From Neobacillus sp. CF12 (GTDB taxonomy: Bacteria > Bacillota > Bacilli > Bacillales > Cytobacillaceae), in the NCBI RefSeq assembly GCF_030348765.1, contig NZ_JAUCEU010000007.1:4151501-4215500 (forward strand): 64,000 nt of DNA. The letters run 5' to 3'. Both the position numbers and the translations under genes were made by a program. The notes below the pieces were generated by a model that worked only from the letters and a program-made list of their open reading frames with translations, made no database searches and was not told the origin of the DNA. This document shows, piece by piece, positions 8,406 to 17,087 of the stretch (within the stretch, counting starts at the first letter, position 1; every line of letters starts with the position of its first letter).

Positions 8406-10034
8406 ATGAGTGCTTCAGTTGTTTTAAAAAACGTGACAAAAAAATACAAGATGTATAAGAAGACTTCGGATAAATTATTGGATTTAGCGTTGCCTAGCGG
8501 GTACGGAAAAGACTTTTATGCATTGCAAAATATTAATTTTGAAGCACAAAAGGGAGATATCATTGGGATTATCGGTGTCAATGGAGCTGGTAAATCGACC
8601 ATTTCTAATTTGATTTCAGGGGTAATTCCGCCGACTTCTGGCAGTGTGAAAATAAATGGGGATGCGGCGCTTATTTCGATTGGAGCCGGTTTGAATAATG
8701 AGTTGTCTGGGAGAGAGAACATTGAGCTAAAGTGCTTAATGTTGGGCTTTAAAAAGCAGGAAATTGAAAGTTTAATGCCGGAGATTATTGATTTTGCAGA
8801 CATAGGTGAGTTTATCGACCAGCCTGTTAAAAAATACTCAAGCGGAATGAAGTCCAGACTAGGATTTGCCATCTCAGTAAATATTGATCCGGATATCCTC
8901 GTAATCGATGAAGCTTTATCAGTGGGAGATAAAATCTTCGCACAAAAATGCCTAGATAAAATGAACTCTTTTAAAGAAAGAGGGAAGACGATCTTCTTTA
9001 TTAGTCACTCAATCAGCCAGGTGAAGGAATTTTGCCATAAGGCGCTTTGGTTGGAGGCAGGAGAAATTAGAGCCTATGGACCAATCGAAGAGGTTGTTCC
9101 ACAATATGAGAAGTTCATTCAAGAATACAACAAAATGTCGAAAGAAGAAAAGAAACAATTCAACCGACAAGTGATGGAAAAAAGAAGCGTGCTTCAACAT
9201 GCGCCCATTCCAACCGATAAAAGCATGGGACCTTCAAGAACCGAGAAAGCGCGAAAAAAGCCAAAGAAGAAATTTAAATTAAACATCTTTCGCTCGTTTT
9301 TAGTTCTCGTTCTGTTTGTGACAGCAGGCGCACTATACGGAAATTGGAATCATATAAATTCGTTCTTCGAACCCGAAGAAAAAGTATCAGTGGCGAAACA
9401 GGAGGAGGAACAACCGGTAAAAGCCCCACCTGTTGAACCTGTGGAAGAAACAACGGTGCCAGAAAAGGATCTTAGGTATGTACATATCGAAGCGGGTTTT
9501 GTTAGGGACGCTCCCAATTTATCCACAAGCACCAAAATTACCATGATGTATTTCGGGGATCCAATTATCGTAGAGGAAACCTTAAAAGACCCGGAAGGTG
9601 ACTTCCAATGGCTTAAATTCAAGTTGCCTTCAGGGCAGGATGCCTGGATTAGTGAAAATTTAGTAACAAAGGTTGGAACACCAATTGATGAAGAAAAATT
9701 TATGGCATCGATAGAAGAATTGATTGAGCTTGATGGGCTTTCAGAATCCTTAGGAGTAATGGGTAAAAGTTTACAGGAGATAACGGAAGCAGAACAACTG
9801 GATGATATGGAGATCGTTTATGATGGAAATAACAAGGCGAATCAGTTGCAATTTAATCTAGGTGGCATCGCGGAGGAAAGTCTTTTCGCTCTCGTTGGAG
9901 AACCAACCCTGCAGCATGAGGAAAATACCTATTTATATCATGGTAAAAACTATGACTTAGTATTAACGAGCCAAAATGGTGCATTTACTTCGCTGACAGT
10001 AAAACAGGTTGTTCAAGAAAATAATAATCTATAG
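8406..10034 (+). CDS. tagH: Teichoic acid export ATP-binding protein with SH3 domain
   Basis: The ATPase half of the ABC exporter that flips undecaprenyl-linked wall teichoic acid or a similar polymer. The ABC domain is at residues ~1-245: Walker A GVNGAGKS (57-64), signature KYSSGMKSRLGFA (about 141-153), Walker B DILVIDEAL, H-loop SHS. A basic linker (KARKKPKKKFK) leads to a membrane segment at about 297-315 and an extracytoplasmic SH3-like domain (about 357-425, VRDAPNLSTSTKI...WISENLV), then a C-terminal region of unknown type. The 542-residue layout matches B. subtilis TagH (527 residues). The permease TagG, normally the adjacent upstream gene, is absent here. The AAGGAG ribosome site is 5 bases before ATG. 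Confidence 0.93.
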   Translation: MSASVVLKNVTKKYKMYKKTSDKLLDLALPSGYGKDFYALQNINFEAQKGDIIGIIGVNGAGKSTISNLISGVIPPTSGSVKINGDAALISIGAGLNNELSGRENIELKCLMLGFKKQEIESLMPEIIDFADIGEFIDQPVKKYSSGMKSRLGFAISVNIDPDILVIDEALSVGDKIFAQKCLDKMNSFKERGKTIFFISHSISQVKEFCHKALWLEAGEIRAYGPIEEVVPQYEKFIQEYNKMSKEEKKQFNRQVMEKRSVLQHAPIPTDKSMGPSRTEKARKKPKKKFKLNIFRSFLVLVLFVTAGALYGNWNHINSFFEPEEKVSVAKQEEEQPVKAPPVEPVEETTVPEKDLRYVHIEAGFVRDAPNLSTSTKITMMYFGDPIIVEETLKDPEGDFQWLKFKLPSGQDAWISENLVTKVGTPIDEEKFMASIEELIELDGLSESLGVMGKSLQEITEAEQLDDMEIVYDGNNKANQLQFNLGGIAEESLFALVGEPTLQHEENTYLYHGKNYDLVLTSQNGAFTSLTVKQVVQENNNL

Positions 10035-10066
10035 ACTCTAAGCCAAATTGGTTTAGAGTCTTTTTT
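10033..10066 (+). terminator. Intrinsic terminator after tagH
   Basis: AGACTCTAA (10033-10041) pairs with TTAGAGTCT (10053-10061), followed by TTTTTT. Confidence 0.9.
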
Positions 10067-10080
10067 ATAATTAAAGAAAC

Positions 10081-10108
10081 AAAAATCCAACTCCATAGAA
10101 GAGTTGGA
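10081..10108 (-). terminator. Intrinsic terminator for the LCP gene
   Basis: On the - strand TCCAACTC and GAGTTGGA (10086-10093 with 10101-10108) form an 8-bp stem followed by TTTTTG. It is back to back with the tagH terminator. Confidence 0.85.
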
Positions 10109-10119
10109 CCTGTTTACGA

Positions 10120-11058
10120 TTAGTTACTCGCTGTTGTATTGGTAAGTTCTAATTGTGCTTTTAACTCATTTTGAACACGAAGCTGTTCATCTTGTGGAAT
10201 TTGTAAATAATATATTCCATCGATTTTAGTGCCTTTACCCTTAATTTCCATTTGTTGAATATTGCTGCCAGCTGTTTTGTAATTCTTTTGAATATCAACC
10301 ATTTGGTCAAAAGTTAGGTTTGTTTTGACGTTTGTTCCAATTGCTTTAAAGATATCGGAGAAGTTAGTTAAGCTTGAGATACTTGCACCTTCTTTAATAA
10401 CAGCTTGAATGACTTGGCGCTGTCTTGTGTTACGGCCAAAGTCACCGTTAGGATCTTCCTTACGCATTCTAACGTAAGGTAATGCTTCCTCACCGGTTAA
10501 TTTAATTTCACCAACAGGGAAATGGACTCCACCATAAGAAAAATCAAGATTATTTGTGACAGTAACTCCACCAACGGCATTAACGATATCTTCGAAACCT
10601 TCCATATTCACTTTCATATAATAATCTATCGGGATATCAAGGAAGTTTTCAACGGTATCCATCGCCATTTCCACACCGCCAAAAGCATGTGCATGGTTAA
10701 TTTTATCGTCAAATCCTTTTCCAACGATTTCAGTTCGTGTATCACGTGGGATGCTTAGCATCTTAACGGAATTATTTGTTGGATTAACCGTTAATACGAT
10801 AATCGTGTCGGTACGACCTTTATCATTCTTAGCGTCAGTACCAAGCATTAACACCGAAAATGGCTCTTTTTCGACAAGTTCAACAGGTTCTTCCCGTTTT
10901 TCTGTTTTTCGTTCAACAGGCTCGTGCATCGTGTCAACAGCGTTTCTGAAAGAATTATAGACAGTGTAGCCATAAGCTCCACCTGCAATCAATAAGGCAA
11001 GAAGAATGATTCCAGTAACCTTTAACCACTTCTTACCCTTTTTATTATTAGATCTCAT
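10120..11058 (-). CDS. LytR-CpsA-Psr (LCP) family glycopolymer ligase
   Basis: LCP proteins transfer undecaprenyl-pyrophosphate-linked glycopolymers (teichoic acid, capsule) to peptidoglycan on the outer face of the membrane. A short basic N-terminus is followed by one membrane helix (about residues 13-33), then the catalytic domain. VLMLGTDAKNDKGRTDTI (69-86) and SIPRDTR (102-108) supply the conserved Asp/Arg residues, and the pyrophosphate-binding R-rich motif VRMRKEDPNGDFGR comes later. An upstream reading frame extends to 11163, but GGAGGT lies 8 bases before ATG 11058, which also gives the usual short basic N-terminus (312 residues). Position beside tagH and the eps operon makes wall attachment of either polymer plausible. 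Confidence 0.92.
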   Translation of the reverse strand: MRSNNKKGKKWLKVTGIILLALLIAGGAYGYTVYNSFRNAVDTMHEPVERKTEKREEPVELVEKEPFSVLMLGTDAKNDKGRTDTIIVLTVNPTNNSVKMLSIPRDTRTEIVGKGFDDKINHAHAFGGVEMAMDTVENFLDIPIDYYMKVNMEGFEDIVNAVGGVTVTNNLDFSYGGVHFPVGEIKLTGEEALPYVRMRKEDPNGDFGRNTRQRQVIQAVIKEGASISSLTNFSDIFKAIGTNVKTNLTFDQMVDIQKNYKTAGSNIQQMEIKGKGTKIDGIYYLQIPQDEQLRVQNELKAQLELTNTTASN

Positions 11059-11270
11059 TTGAGAGTACCTCCGAAAAAATGACATTTTTTTACGCCTAGA
11101 AAATAGAATACCAAAAATATAGGTAAATAGATAGAAGAAAGTTTTTACCAGAATGATATTCACAAGTTTCAGAATATTTCTATCTTACATTAGCTACAAA
11201 TTATTTACAAAATTTGAGAAGTTTAGTAGAATAGGCAAAAAGATACCAGAAGAAAGGAGAATATTGCCGA

Positions 11271-11417
11271 ATGGGGAGTAAGAATGACAAAGAAGAAAAT
11301 GAATTCTTTGATATTGTCAAAAAGGCGTATGATCGTGGCGTAAATGATAACGGCGTTACCGTTGCAAAACTAATTGAGGATTTGAAAATCGACCTGAGAA
11401 AAATGAAGGTTCAATAA
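11271..11417 (+). CDS. Small 48-residue protein
   Basis: A short ORF with AAAGGAG 11 bases before the ATG, closed by a perfect terminator. The product is charged and helical (EENEFFDIVKKAYDRG, then VAKLIEDLKIDLRK). The family is not recognised; the size and helix pattern resemble small regulatory or adaptor proteins of Bacillus, but nothing decides this. It is transcribed away from the divergent LCP gene. Confidence 0.6.
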   Translation: MGSKNDKEENEFFDIVKKAYDRGVNDNGVTVAKLIEDLKIDLRKMKVQ

Positions 11418-11428
11418 TATAGAAGAAA

Positions 11429-11464
11429 GGCAAACTAGCGTATTGCTAGTTTGCCTTATTTTTT
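11429..11464 (+). terminator. Intrinsic terminator after the 48-residue ORF
   Basis: Perfect 11-bp stem GGCAAACTAGC (11429-11439) with GCTAGTTTGCC (11445-11455), then TTATTTTTT. It also overlaps the 3' end of the convergent SGNH gene. Confidence 0.9.
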
Positions 11465-12220
11465 GACAAAGTATTCAACAAGGAACTGTGTCCATACTTG
11501 AGTGCCCTGCTCGTTCGGACCGTTTTGTCCTTCGATTAAGTAATTCTTAATTTCACTATTGTCAGTAGCTGGCCAAGCGGTCCAGTGATCAAGATAAGTA
11601 AGATTATTGGCCACGGCATAGTCCTTTAAAGCCTGCACTTGTGTGGCATAATACTTAGGAAGATAAATTGGGTAGGAAGGCTGCAGGATAAAGGTAGAGT
11701 CTGGGCTTTCAACCTTAATATCTTCTATTATTTTCGTTAAGTTGGCTAAGGATTCATCGATTGTAAACTCACCGTTATCATTCAATAAAAATGGCTCGAT
11801 AACAATCAGTTGTGCTTTTTTTGCTGCGAGCTCGATTTGTTTATTTTCTGCAATAAAGTCGTTAGATGTTAAATCATATGTATGAACCTCAGTGGTAATA
11901 CGATCACTGCCGAAACTTTCATTTAAACTTGTAGTAACCTCTTCCCCCCATTGAAGTGCAGAGGACCCGACAAAGAGAATATTAAAAGGAGTGCTGTCTT
12001 TCAATGAAAGCTTAAGTTGTTCCTTGGCAGATTCAGGCCAATTGGCGGCCAATTCCAAGTACTTATCATCAACGTTTAACTCATTAGAATCTTGCTCCAC
12101 TGTTGGTGTAGGTTCAGATACAACAGCCTGTACGGATGTTTGCTTATTCCAAGTAATATGACTGTAAGCAAGTACGCCTATACAAATTATTGTCCATAAT
12201 GCTGTAAGTAAATACTTCAT
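11456..12220 (-). CDS. Secreted or anchored SGNH/GDSL-like hydrolase
   Basis: A 254-residue protein with an N-terminal hydrophobic segment (residues ~1-21, KYLLTALWTIICIGVLAYSH), so exported. LFVGSSALQWGE at about 83-94 resembles SGNH block I (G-x-S), and a DHWTAWP segment near the end may carry the Asp/His. Members of this group act as O-acetyl esterases or acyltransferases on cell-wall or capsule sugars. The reading frame extends to 12235, but the GGGGGTAT ribosome site fits ATG 12220. It is divergent from the EPS operon, which suggests EPS acetylation or deacetylation (inference). Confidence 0.7.
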   Translation of the reverse strand: MKYLLTALWTIICIGVLAYSHITWNKQTSVQAVVSEPTPTVEQDSNELNVDDKYLELAANWPESAKEQLKLSLKDSTPFNILFVGSSALQWGEEVTTSLNESFGSDRITTEVHTYDLTSNDFIAENKQIELAAKKAQLIVIEPFLLNDNGEFTIDESLANLTKIIEDIKVESPDSTFILQPSYPIYLPKYYATQVQALKDYAVANNLTYLDHWTAWPATDNSEIKNYLIEGQNGPNEQGTQVWTQFLVEYFVKK

Positions 12221-12600
12221 GCTATATACCCCCAAATGCCATTTCTTCTATCTAGTATAGCAAAATTTTATATGGAAAATGGATTCTTTTTACAAAAATA
12301 TTACATTATTGACAAATAACAATAATATTTCAATGATTATCTATGATAAATGGACTATTTTTTGCTATTGTTTTCTCAGTGCATTAGGAATTATGTCACA
12401 TGTAGAAGTTTCTGGCATTTACAAAAAAACTACAAAATTTTACAAATTATATGTTATTATTGGATAGGTAGTTCACAAATTCAGACAAACCTTTGACGAG
12501 TACTAAAGAGGTTTGTAATAATTTTTCCAAAAGCATAATAAAAACATTTGTTACAAAAATCGTGCTAGAATGACAAAGGTTGAAATAAATATTCACCGCT
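12221..12600. other. AT-rich intergenic region upstream of the EPS operon
   Basis: No convincing gene. The stretch is marked by repeated TTTACAAAAA/TTACAAA motifs (for example 12289-12298, 12418-12427, 12442-12448 and 12550-12557) and TGACAAA boxes at 12309 and 12571. These could be regulator sites or AT-rich UP elements. Nothing can be assigned with certainty. Confidence 0.4.
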
Positions 12601-12601
12601 C

Positions 12602-12642
12602 GTCACAAAGTGACAATGTTCGACAGTGTCACATGGTATAAT
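12602..12642 (+). promoter_or_regulatory. EPS operon promoter with alternating GTCAC/GTGAC half-sites
   Basis: An extended -10 box, TG-G-TATAAT, is at 12634-12642, giving a transcript start near 12649 and a ~35-nt leader. No good -35 is visible. Instead GTCAC (12602-12606), AAA, GTGACA (12610-12615), 11 bases and TGTCAC (12627-12632) form two nested inverted repeats. These would place a dimeric regulator directly on the -35 region. Confidence 0.6.
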
Positions 12643-12683
12643 ACTTTTTGTGTTTTCAAATGAACAACAAACAGGAGGACATT

Positions 12684-13433
12684 ATGGAAGAAACAATCAA
12701 TTTAAAAGAGTTACTAGAGACGTTAAAGAAGCGTCTCATTATGATTATACTCATTACCATTACTTTTGGACTAGTAAGTGGAGTCGTTAGTTACTTTTTC
12801 CTAACCCCAATCTATCAAACTTCGGCACAAATTCTCGTCAACCAGGCAAAGAGTGAACAGTCATTTTACAGTCCTAGTGAGGTTCAAACAAATCTTCAAT
12901 TAATTAATACCTACAATGTAATAATTAAAAGTTCAGCGATTTTAGACAAAGTCGTGGATGAACTTGACTTGGATATGACCTCTAAACAATTAGAGGGAAA
13001 AATTACTGTGGCCAGCGAACAGGATTCTCAGGTTGTAAATATATCGGTACAAGATTCAAACGCAGAATTAGCAGCGAAAATTGCCAATAAAACAGCAGAA
13101 GTTTTTCAAACAGAAATAGTGAACCTTATGAACGTGGATAATGTAAGAGTTTTTGCAAAAGCAACGGTTGAAGAAAATCAATCACCTATTAAACCACAAC
13201 CACTTTTAAATGTGGCCATTGCGATTGTTGTTGGTCTTATGGCTAGTATCGGACTTGCGTTCTTACTTGAGTACTTTGACAACACGGTCAAAAATGAACA
13301 GGATATTGAAAAGATATTAGGTCTTCCAATCTTGGGTGTCATTGCAACCATTGATGATAAAAAAATGGAAGAGTTGAAAAAACGTAAGGCAAGCAGCAGA
13401 TCTGCGGGAAGAGGTGAGACGATTGGCTTTTAA
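12684..13433 (+). CDS. Capsular polysaccharide chain-length modulator / tyrosine kinase activator
   Basis: Wzz/CpsC-type membrane protein. Two membrane segments (about residues 18-40 and 172-193) flank an extracytoplasmic, coiled domain, with the proline-rich PIKPQP just before the second segment. It ends in a cytoplasmic tail that activates the neighbouring kinase. Length 249 residues, as for B. subtilis YwqC/EpsA and S. aureus CapA. A longer reading frame begins at TTG 12648, but AGGAGG 6 bases before ATG 12684 defines the start. It is the first gene of the EPS operon and overlaps the kinase gene. Confidence 0.93.
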   Translation: MEETINLKELLETLKKRLIMIILITITFGLVSGVVSYFFLTPIYQTSAQILVNQAKSEQSFYSPSEVQTNLQLINTYNVIIKSSAILDKVVDELDLDMTSKQLEGKITVASEQDSQVVNISVQDSNAELAAKIANKTAEVFQTEIVNLMNVDNVRVFAKATVEENQSPIKPQPLLNVAIAIVVGLMASIGLAFLLEYFDNTVKNEQDIEKILGLPILGVIATIDDKKMEELKKRKASSRSAGRGETIGF

Positions 13434-14130
13434 GAAAAATAAAATGGTGAGAACAACAGATCCTGCTAGAAAGCTTATAGCATCACTAGATCCGAAGTCT
13501 CCGATTGCTGAACAATACCGAACCATTCGGACGAATATTCAATTTTCTTCTATTGATAAAGAAATTAAGACAATAATGGTTACTTCTTCAGGTCCTGGGG
13601 AAGGAAAGTCAACTTCAGCAGCAAACCTAGCGGTCGTTTTTGCCCAACTAGGGAAAAAAGTATTACTTGTGGATGCGGATCTTCGTAAACCAACTGCTCA
13701 TCGTACATTCGGAGTCAATAATTTATTCGGTTTTACAACTGTCCTAACAAAGCAAGCAACGCTTGAAAAAACAGTTATTGAAACAGAAGAGAAGGATTTA
13801 TATATATTAACAAGTGGACCAGTTCCACCGAACCCAGCTGAACTTTTGAGCTCAAAATCAATGGAACAATTCATTGTAGATGCACAGGAATTATTTGATT
13901 ATGTCATCTTTGATACACCACCACTTTTAGCGGTTGCAGATCCACAAATACTTGCAAATAAAGTAGACGGTTCAGTTTTTGTTATCTCCAGCGGGAAAAC
14001 TGAAATAGATGCTGCTAAAAAGGCAAAAGAATTGCTCGAGAATGCACAAAGTAAGTTGTTAGGTGTGGTTCTGAATAATAAAGAAATGAAGAGTAATGAT
14101 TATTACTATTATTATGGAACAAAAGGATAA
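13423..14130 (+). CDS. CpsD/CapB-family BY-kinase (tyrosine-protein kinase)
   Basis: Autophosphorylating bacterial tyrosine kinase controlling EPS polymer length with the preceding modulator. Walker A is [12 protein letters not shown] (about residues 55-66), Walker A' is [10 protein letters not shown] (about 83-92) and Walker B is DYVIFDTPP. The C-terminus has the tyrosine cluster YYYYY that is phosphorylated in the family. I place the start at TTG 13423, because AGAGGTGA lies at normal spacing and it gives MAFKKNK, similar to relatives. A GTG at 13414 is also possible. It overlaps the previous gene by 11 bp, which implies translational coupling. Confidence 0.93.
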   Translation: MAFKKNKMVRTTDPARKLIASLDPKSPIAEQYRTIRTNIQFSSIDKEIKTIMVTSSGPGEGKSTSAANLAVVFAQLGKKVLLVDADLRKPTAHRTFGVNNLFGFTTVLTKQATLEKTVIETEEKDLYILTSGPVPPNPAELLSSKSMEQFIVDAQELFDYVIFDTPPLLAVADPQILANKVDGSVFVISSGKTEIDAAKKAKELLENAQSKLLGVVLNNKEMKSNDYYYYYGTKG

Positions 14131-14178
14131 TCTGTTAAAAAGTAATCTATATTTTATTAGAAAGAGAGTGTTGTTTCC

Positions 14179-14943
14179 ATGATTGATATACATTGTCATA
14201 TATTGCCAGCTGTCGATGATGGGGCACAGTCTCTTTCTGATAGTATAGGAATGGCAAAGAAGGCTGTTGAACAAGGGATTCATACCATTGTGGCATCTCC
14301 GCACCATAAGAATAGCCGCTATGAAAATCCTAAACAAGAGATTATTGATAGAGTGAAAGAACTAAATGAAGCTTTACGTTTAGAAAAGGTAGATTTAGAG
14401 GTTATACCGGGGCAGGAAGTACGGATTTATGGGGAAATGCTTCAAGGATTTGAAATGGGAGAAATTCTTCCTGTGAATCATACACCTTATGTGTTAGTTG
14501 AATTTCCATCGAACCATGTGCCAAGGTATACAGAAAAGTTGTTTTATGACTTGCAGACTAAGGGTCTCATCCCTGTGATTGTTCACCCAGAACGTAATCA
14601 GGAAATTATTGAACGATCGGATTTGCTATATCAGTTAGTAAAAAAGGGTGCATTGACGCAAGTTACAGCTTCAAGTATATCTGGAGACTTTGGAAAAAAA
14701 ATAAAGAATTTTTCATTACAATTAATTGAAGCAAACCTAACTCACTTTATTGCATCTGATGCGCATAATATCACAAGTCGATCTTTTAAAATGAGAGAAG
14801 CTTTAGCTGTCATTGGAAAGAAGTACGGTAGTGATATCGTATACATGTTTGAAGAAAACTCTTCATTAGTTATTGAAGGTAAACATGTCTTCAAGGAAGA
14901 ACCGGAACACATTAAAAGGAAAAAATTATTTAAAATATTCTAA
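14179..14943 (+). CDS. CpsB/YwqE-type PHP-family tyrosine-protein phosphatase
   Basis: Manganese-dependent phosphatase that dephosphorylates the BY-kinase. The PHP-domain metal motif DIHCHILPAVDDG is at residues 3-15. Further metal ligands are in SPHH (about 41-44), HPERN (about 135-139) and SDAHN (about 193-197). The 254 residues equal the length of YwqE. It completes the modulator-kinase-phosphatase trio at the head of the operon. Its stop codon is immediately followed by the candidate EAR RNA. Confidence 0.93.
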   Translation: MIDIHCHILPAVDDGAQSLSDSIGMAKKAVEQGIHTIVASPHHKNSRYENPKQEIIDRVKELNEALRLEKVDLEVIPGQEVRIYGEMLQGFEMGEILPVNHTPYVLVEFPSNHVPRYTEKLFYDLQTKGLIPVIVHPERNQEIIERSDLLYQLVKKGALTQVTASSISGDFGKKIKNFSLQLIEANLTHFIASDAHNITSRSFKMREALAVIGKKYGSDIVYMFEENSSLVIEGKHVFKEEPEHIKRKKLFKIF

Positions 14944-15052
14944 CCCAATGATAAATCCGAAGAGTGCTTGCGGTTTACTATTTTCCATAACCCAATTAAA
15001 TCTAAACTGCCAGTTCCTCTTTCGTTAATCTTGGGTTTACACAAAAAATAAA
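14944..15052 (+). ncRNA. Candidate EAR / epsC RNA antitermination element
   Basis: The 236-bp gap between the phosphatase gene and the epsC homologue is where Bacillales EPS operons carry the EAR (epsC) RNA, a cis element promoting readthrough of terminators. The segment is enclosed by AACCCAA (14942-14948) pairing with TTGGGTT (15031-15037). It contains an inner stem AAATCCG/CGGTTT (14953-14959 with 14971-14976). A second AACCCAA (14989-14995) competes for the same partner, which allows a pseudoknot or switch. The assignment rests on position, structure and the terminator downstream; I could not run a covariance model. Confidence 0.6.
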
Positions 15053-15062
15053 GATGAAAAAT

Positions 15063-15129
15063 AATAAATATCTAATGAAAGGCCAGATGAAGCTTCAACT
15101 GAGTTTCCATTAGATATTTATATTTTTTT
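15063..15129 (+). terminator. Intra-operon intrinsic terminator downstream of the EAR candidate
   Basis: AATAAATATCTAATG (15063-15077) pairs with CATTAGATATTTAT (15108-15121) over 14 bp, followed by a T7 run. It sits between gene 3 and gene 4 of the operon, so it would cut expression of all sugar genes unless read through. Confidence 0.85.
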
Positions 15130-15179
15130 GTCAAAAATTTCACTTTAACCAAATAAAGAGAAAAAGGGGGAATGTTCAG

Positions 15180-17006
15180 GTGACATATAAGAAAAGATTA
15201 ACCACACTCGCTATTTTAGATTCGATTATTGTGTTAACGGCTATCTACATAAGCTATTGGACTCTGAATCCTTTGATTCATATCTTTGAGGTTCCAATGC
15301 TTCCTGTTACAGCACTTACCTTATTAATTTGCCATCATTTATTTGCTTCATTTTATCATCTCTACAATAAGGCATGGCAATATGCGAGTGTTGGAGAACT
15401 CATGGCAATTGTTAAGGCAGTTACATTTTCAATTGTGGCTACGTCGGCTATGCAGATGGTCGTTTTTGAGAATACGTATGTAAGAGCTTTAATGATTACC
15501 TGGATGCTGCATGTACTATTAATTGGTGGTTCAAGGTTTTCTTGGAGAATGTTCCGAGACAACATTATGAATAAACAAAAGGATATCAAAAAAACACTAA
15601 TTATCGGTGCTGGATCTGGTGGAACAATGGTGGCACGACAGTTACTAAGCAACCGTGAAATCGACTTAAAGCCTGTTGCTTTTATCGATGATGATCCAAA
15701 TAAGTACAAATTGGACATTCTAGGAATACCCGTAGTTGGTGGTTCGGGCTGGATTGCACAAACGGTTGAGAAATACCAAATTGAAAATATTGTGATTGCG
15801 ATTCCTTCATTAAAACAAAAGGAATTACATCGAATTTTTGAGGAATGTGCAAAGACAAAGGCAAAAACGCAAATCATACCAAAGCTTGAAGATTTAATGA
15901 CGGGAAAAATCTCTGTCAATCAATTCCGTGAAGTTCAGGTGGAGGATTTATTAGGAAGAGATCCAGTAGAGTTAGATATTGGCAGTATCTCGAAATATGT
16001 ATCAGGAAAGACTGTGTTAGTTACGGGTGCGGGAGGATCGATTGGTTCCGAAATCTGCAGACAAATATGCAAGTTCAATCCTAGAAAAATTGTTTTGGTA
16101 GGCCATGGTGAAAATAGTATCTATCAAATTGATATGGAACTCAAAAAACTTTATCAAGAGCAAATTGAGATTGTACCTGTGATCGGTGATATTCAAGACC
16201 GGAACAGAATGTTTGAAGTAATCGAAGAACATCGACCGTTTGTTGTTTATCATGCTGCTGCACATAAGCATGTACCATTGATGGAATATAATCCAAGAGA
16301 AGCTGTTAAGAATAATGTGTTTGGTACGAAGAATGTCGCGGAAGCTGCAGACACCTTCGGTGTTAGTACCTTTGTTTTAATTTCTTCGGATAAAGCTGTG
16401 AATCCTCCTAATGTAATGGGAGCTACGAAACGCTTTGCTGAGATGATTATTCAGAGTTTAGCAGAACAGAGCAGCACGAAATTTGTAGCTGTTCGGTTTG
16501 GGAATGTACTTGGCAGTCGCGGAAGTGTTATACCGCTATTTAAGAAGCAGATCCAAGCTGGTGGGCCAGTTACGGTTACACATGAGGATATGACACGCTA
16601 TTTTATGACGATACCTGAAGCTTCTCGACTAGTAATCCAAGCAGGGTCACTAGCACGTGGTGGTGAGGTGTTTGTTCTTGATATGGGTGAGCCGGTTAAA
16701 ATTGTAGACCTAGCGAAAAACGTGATTAAGCTTTCTGGCTATACAATAGAAGAAATCGGGATACATTTTACAGGACTTCGGCCTGGAGAGAAGATGTATG
16801 AAGAATTACTTAATGAGAATGAGATGCACCCGGAAAGTATTTTCCCTAAAATTCATATTGGGAAAGCGAATGTACTTCAAGCAGAGGTGCTAAGTAAGTT
16901 AATAAGCGGTTTATTAGAAATGTCTGAAGTCGAAATGCATGATACGTTGATTGCTGTTGCTAATAATAAGTACGATTATTCTCCTTTCTTAGCTACAACG
17001 AAATAA
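15180..17006 (+). CDS. epsC: UDP-GlcNAc 4,6-dehydratase (PglF/WbpM/EpsC family), membrane-bound
   Basis: First step to UDP-diacetylbacillosamine: converts UDP-GlcNAc to the 4-keto-6-deoxy sugar. 608 residues with about four N-terminal membrane segments (residues ~8-130), a first Rossmann-like CoA-binding domain (GAGSGGTMVARQL, about 143-155) and the catalytic SDR domain (TGAGGSIGSEICRQ, about 282-295). The SSDKAVNPPNVMGATKR segment (about 402-418) has Lys in place of the usual SDR Tyr, as in the PglF group. Start is GTG 15180 with AAGGGGG 9 bases upstream. It is located after the EAR-like leader, matching B. subtilis epsC. Confidence 0.94.
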   Translation: MTYKKRLTTLAILDSIIVLTAIYISYWTLNPLIHIFEVPMLPVTALTLLICHHLFASFYHLYNKAWQYASVGELMAIVKAVTFSIVATSAMQMVVFENTYVRALMITWMLHVLLIGGSRFSWRMFRDNIMNKQKDIKKTLIIGAGSGGTMVARQLLSNREIDLKPVAFIDDDPNKYKLDILGIPVVGGSGWIAQTVEKYQIENIVIAIPSLKQKELHRIFEECAKTKAKTQIIPKLEDLMTGKISVNQFREVQVEDLLGRDPVELDIGSISKYVSGKTVLVTGAGGSIGSEICRQICKFNPRKIVLVGHGENSIYQIDMELKKLYQEQIEIVPVIGDIQDRNRMFEVIEEHRPFVVYHAAAHKHVPLMEYNPREAVKNNVFGTKNVAEAADTFGVSTFVLISSDKAVNPPNVMGATKRFAEMIIQSLAEQSSTKFVAVRFGNVLGSRGSVIPLFKKQIQAGGPVTVTHEDMTRYFMTIPEASRLVIQAGSLARGGEVFVLDMGEPVKIVDLAKNVIKLSGYTIEEIGIHFTGLRPGEKMYEELLNENEMHPESIFPKIHIGKANVLQAEVLSKLISGLLEMSEVEMHDTLIAVANNKYDYSPFLATTK

Positions 17007-17087
17007 AAGTTATTAAAGGTTTTGGAATGAATTTTAGAATCAAAATATTGATTAGATATATGTATATTATGGAAGGAAGTCTTAACG

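Noticed and set aside
11059..11163. 35-residue N-terminal extension of the LCP protein
   Set aside because: The GGAGGT site points to ATG 11058. The extension would add a second hydrophobic segment atypical of the family.
12279..12467. 62-codon open frame upstream of the EPS operon
   Set aside because: It lacks a ribosome site, has biased AT-rich text (Asn/Ile/Lys runs) and overlaps the TTTACAAA motif region.
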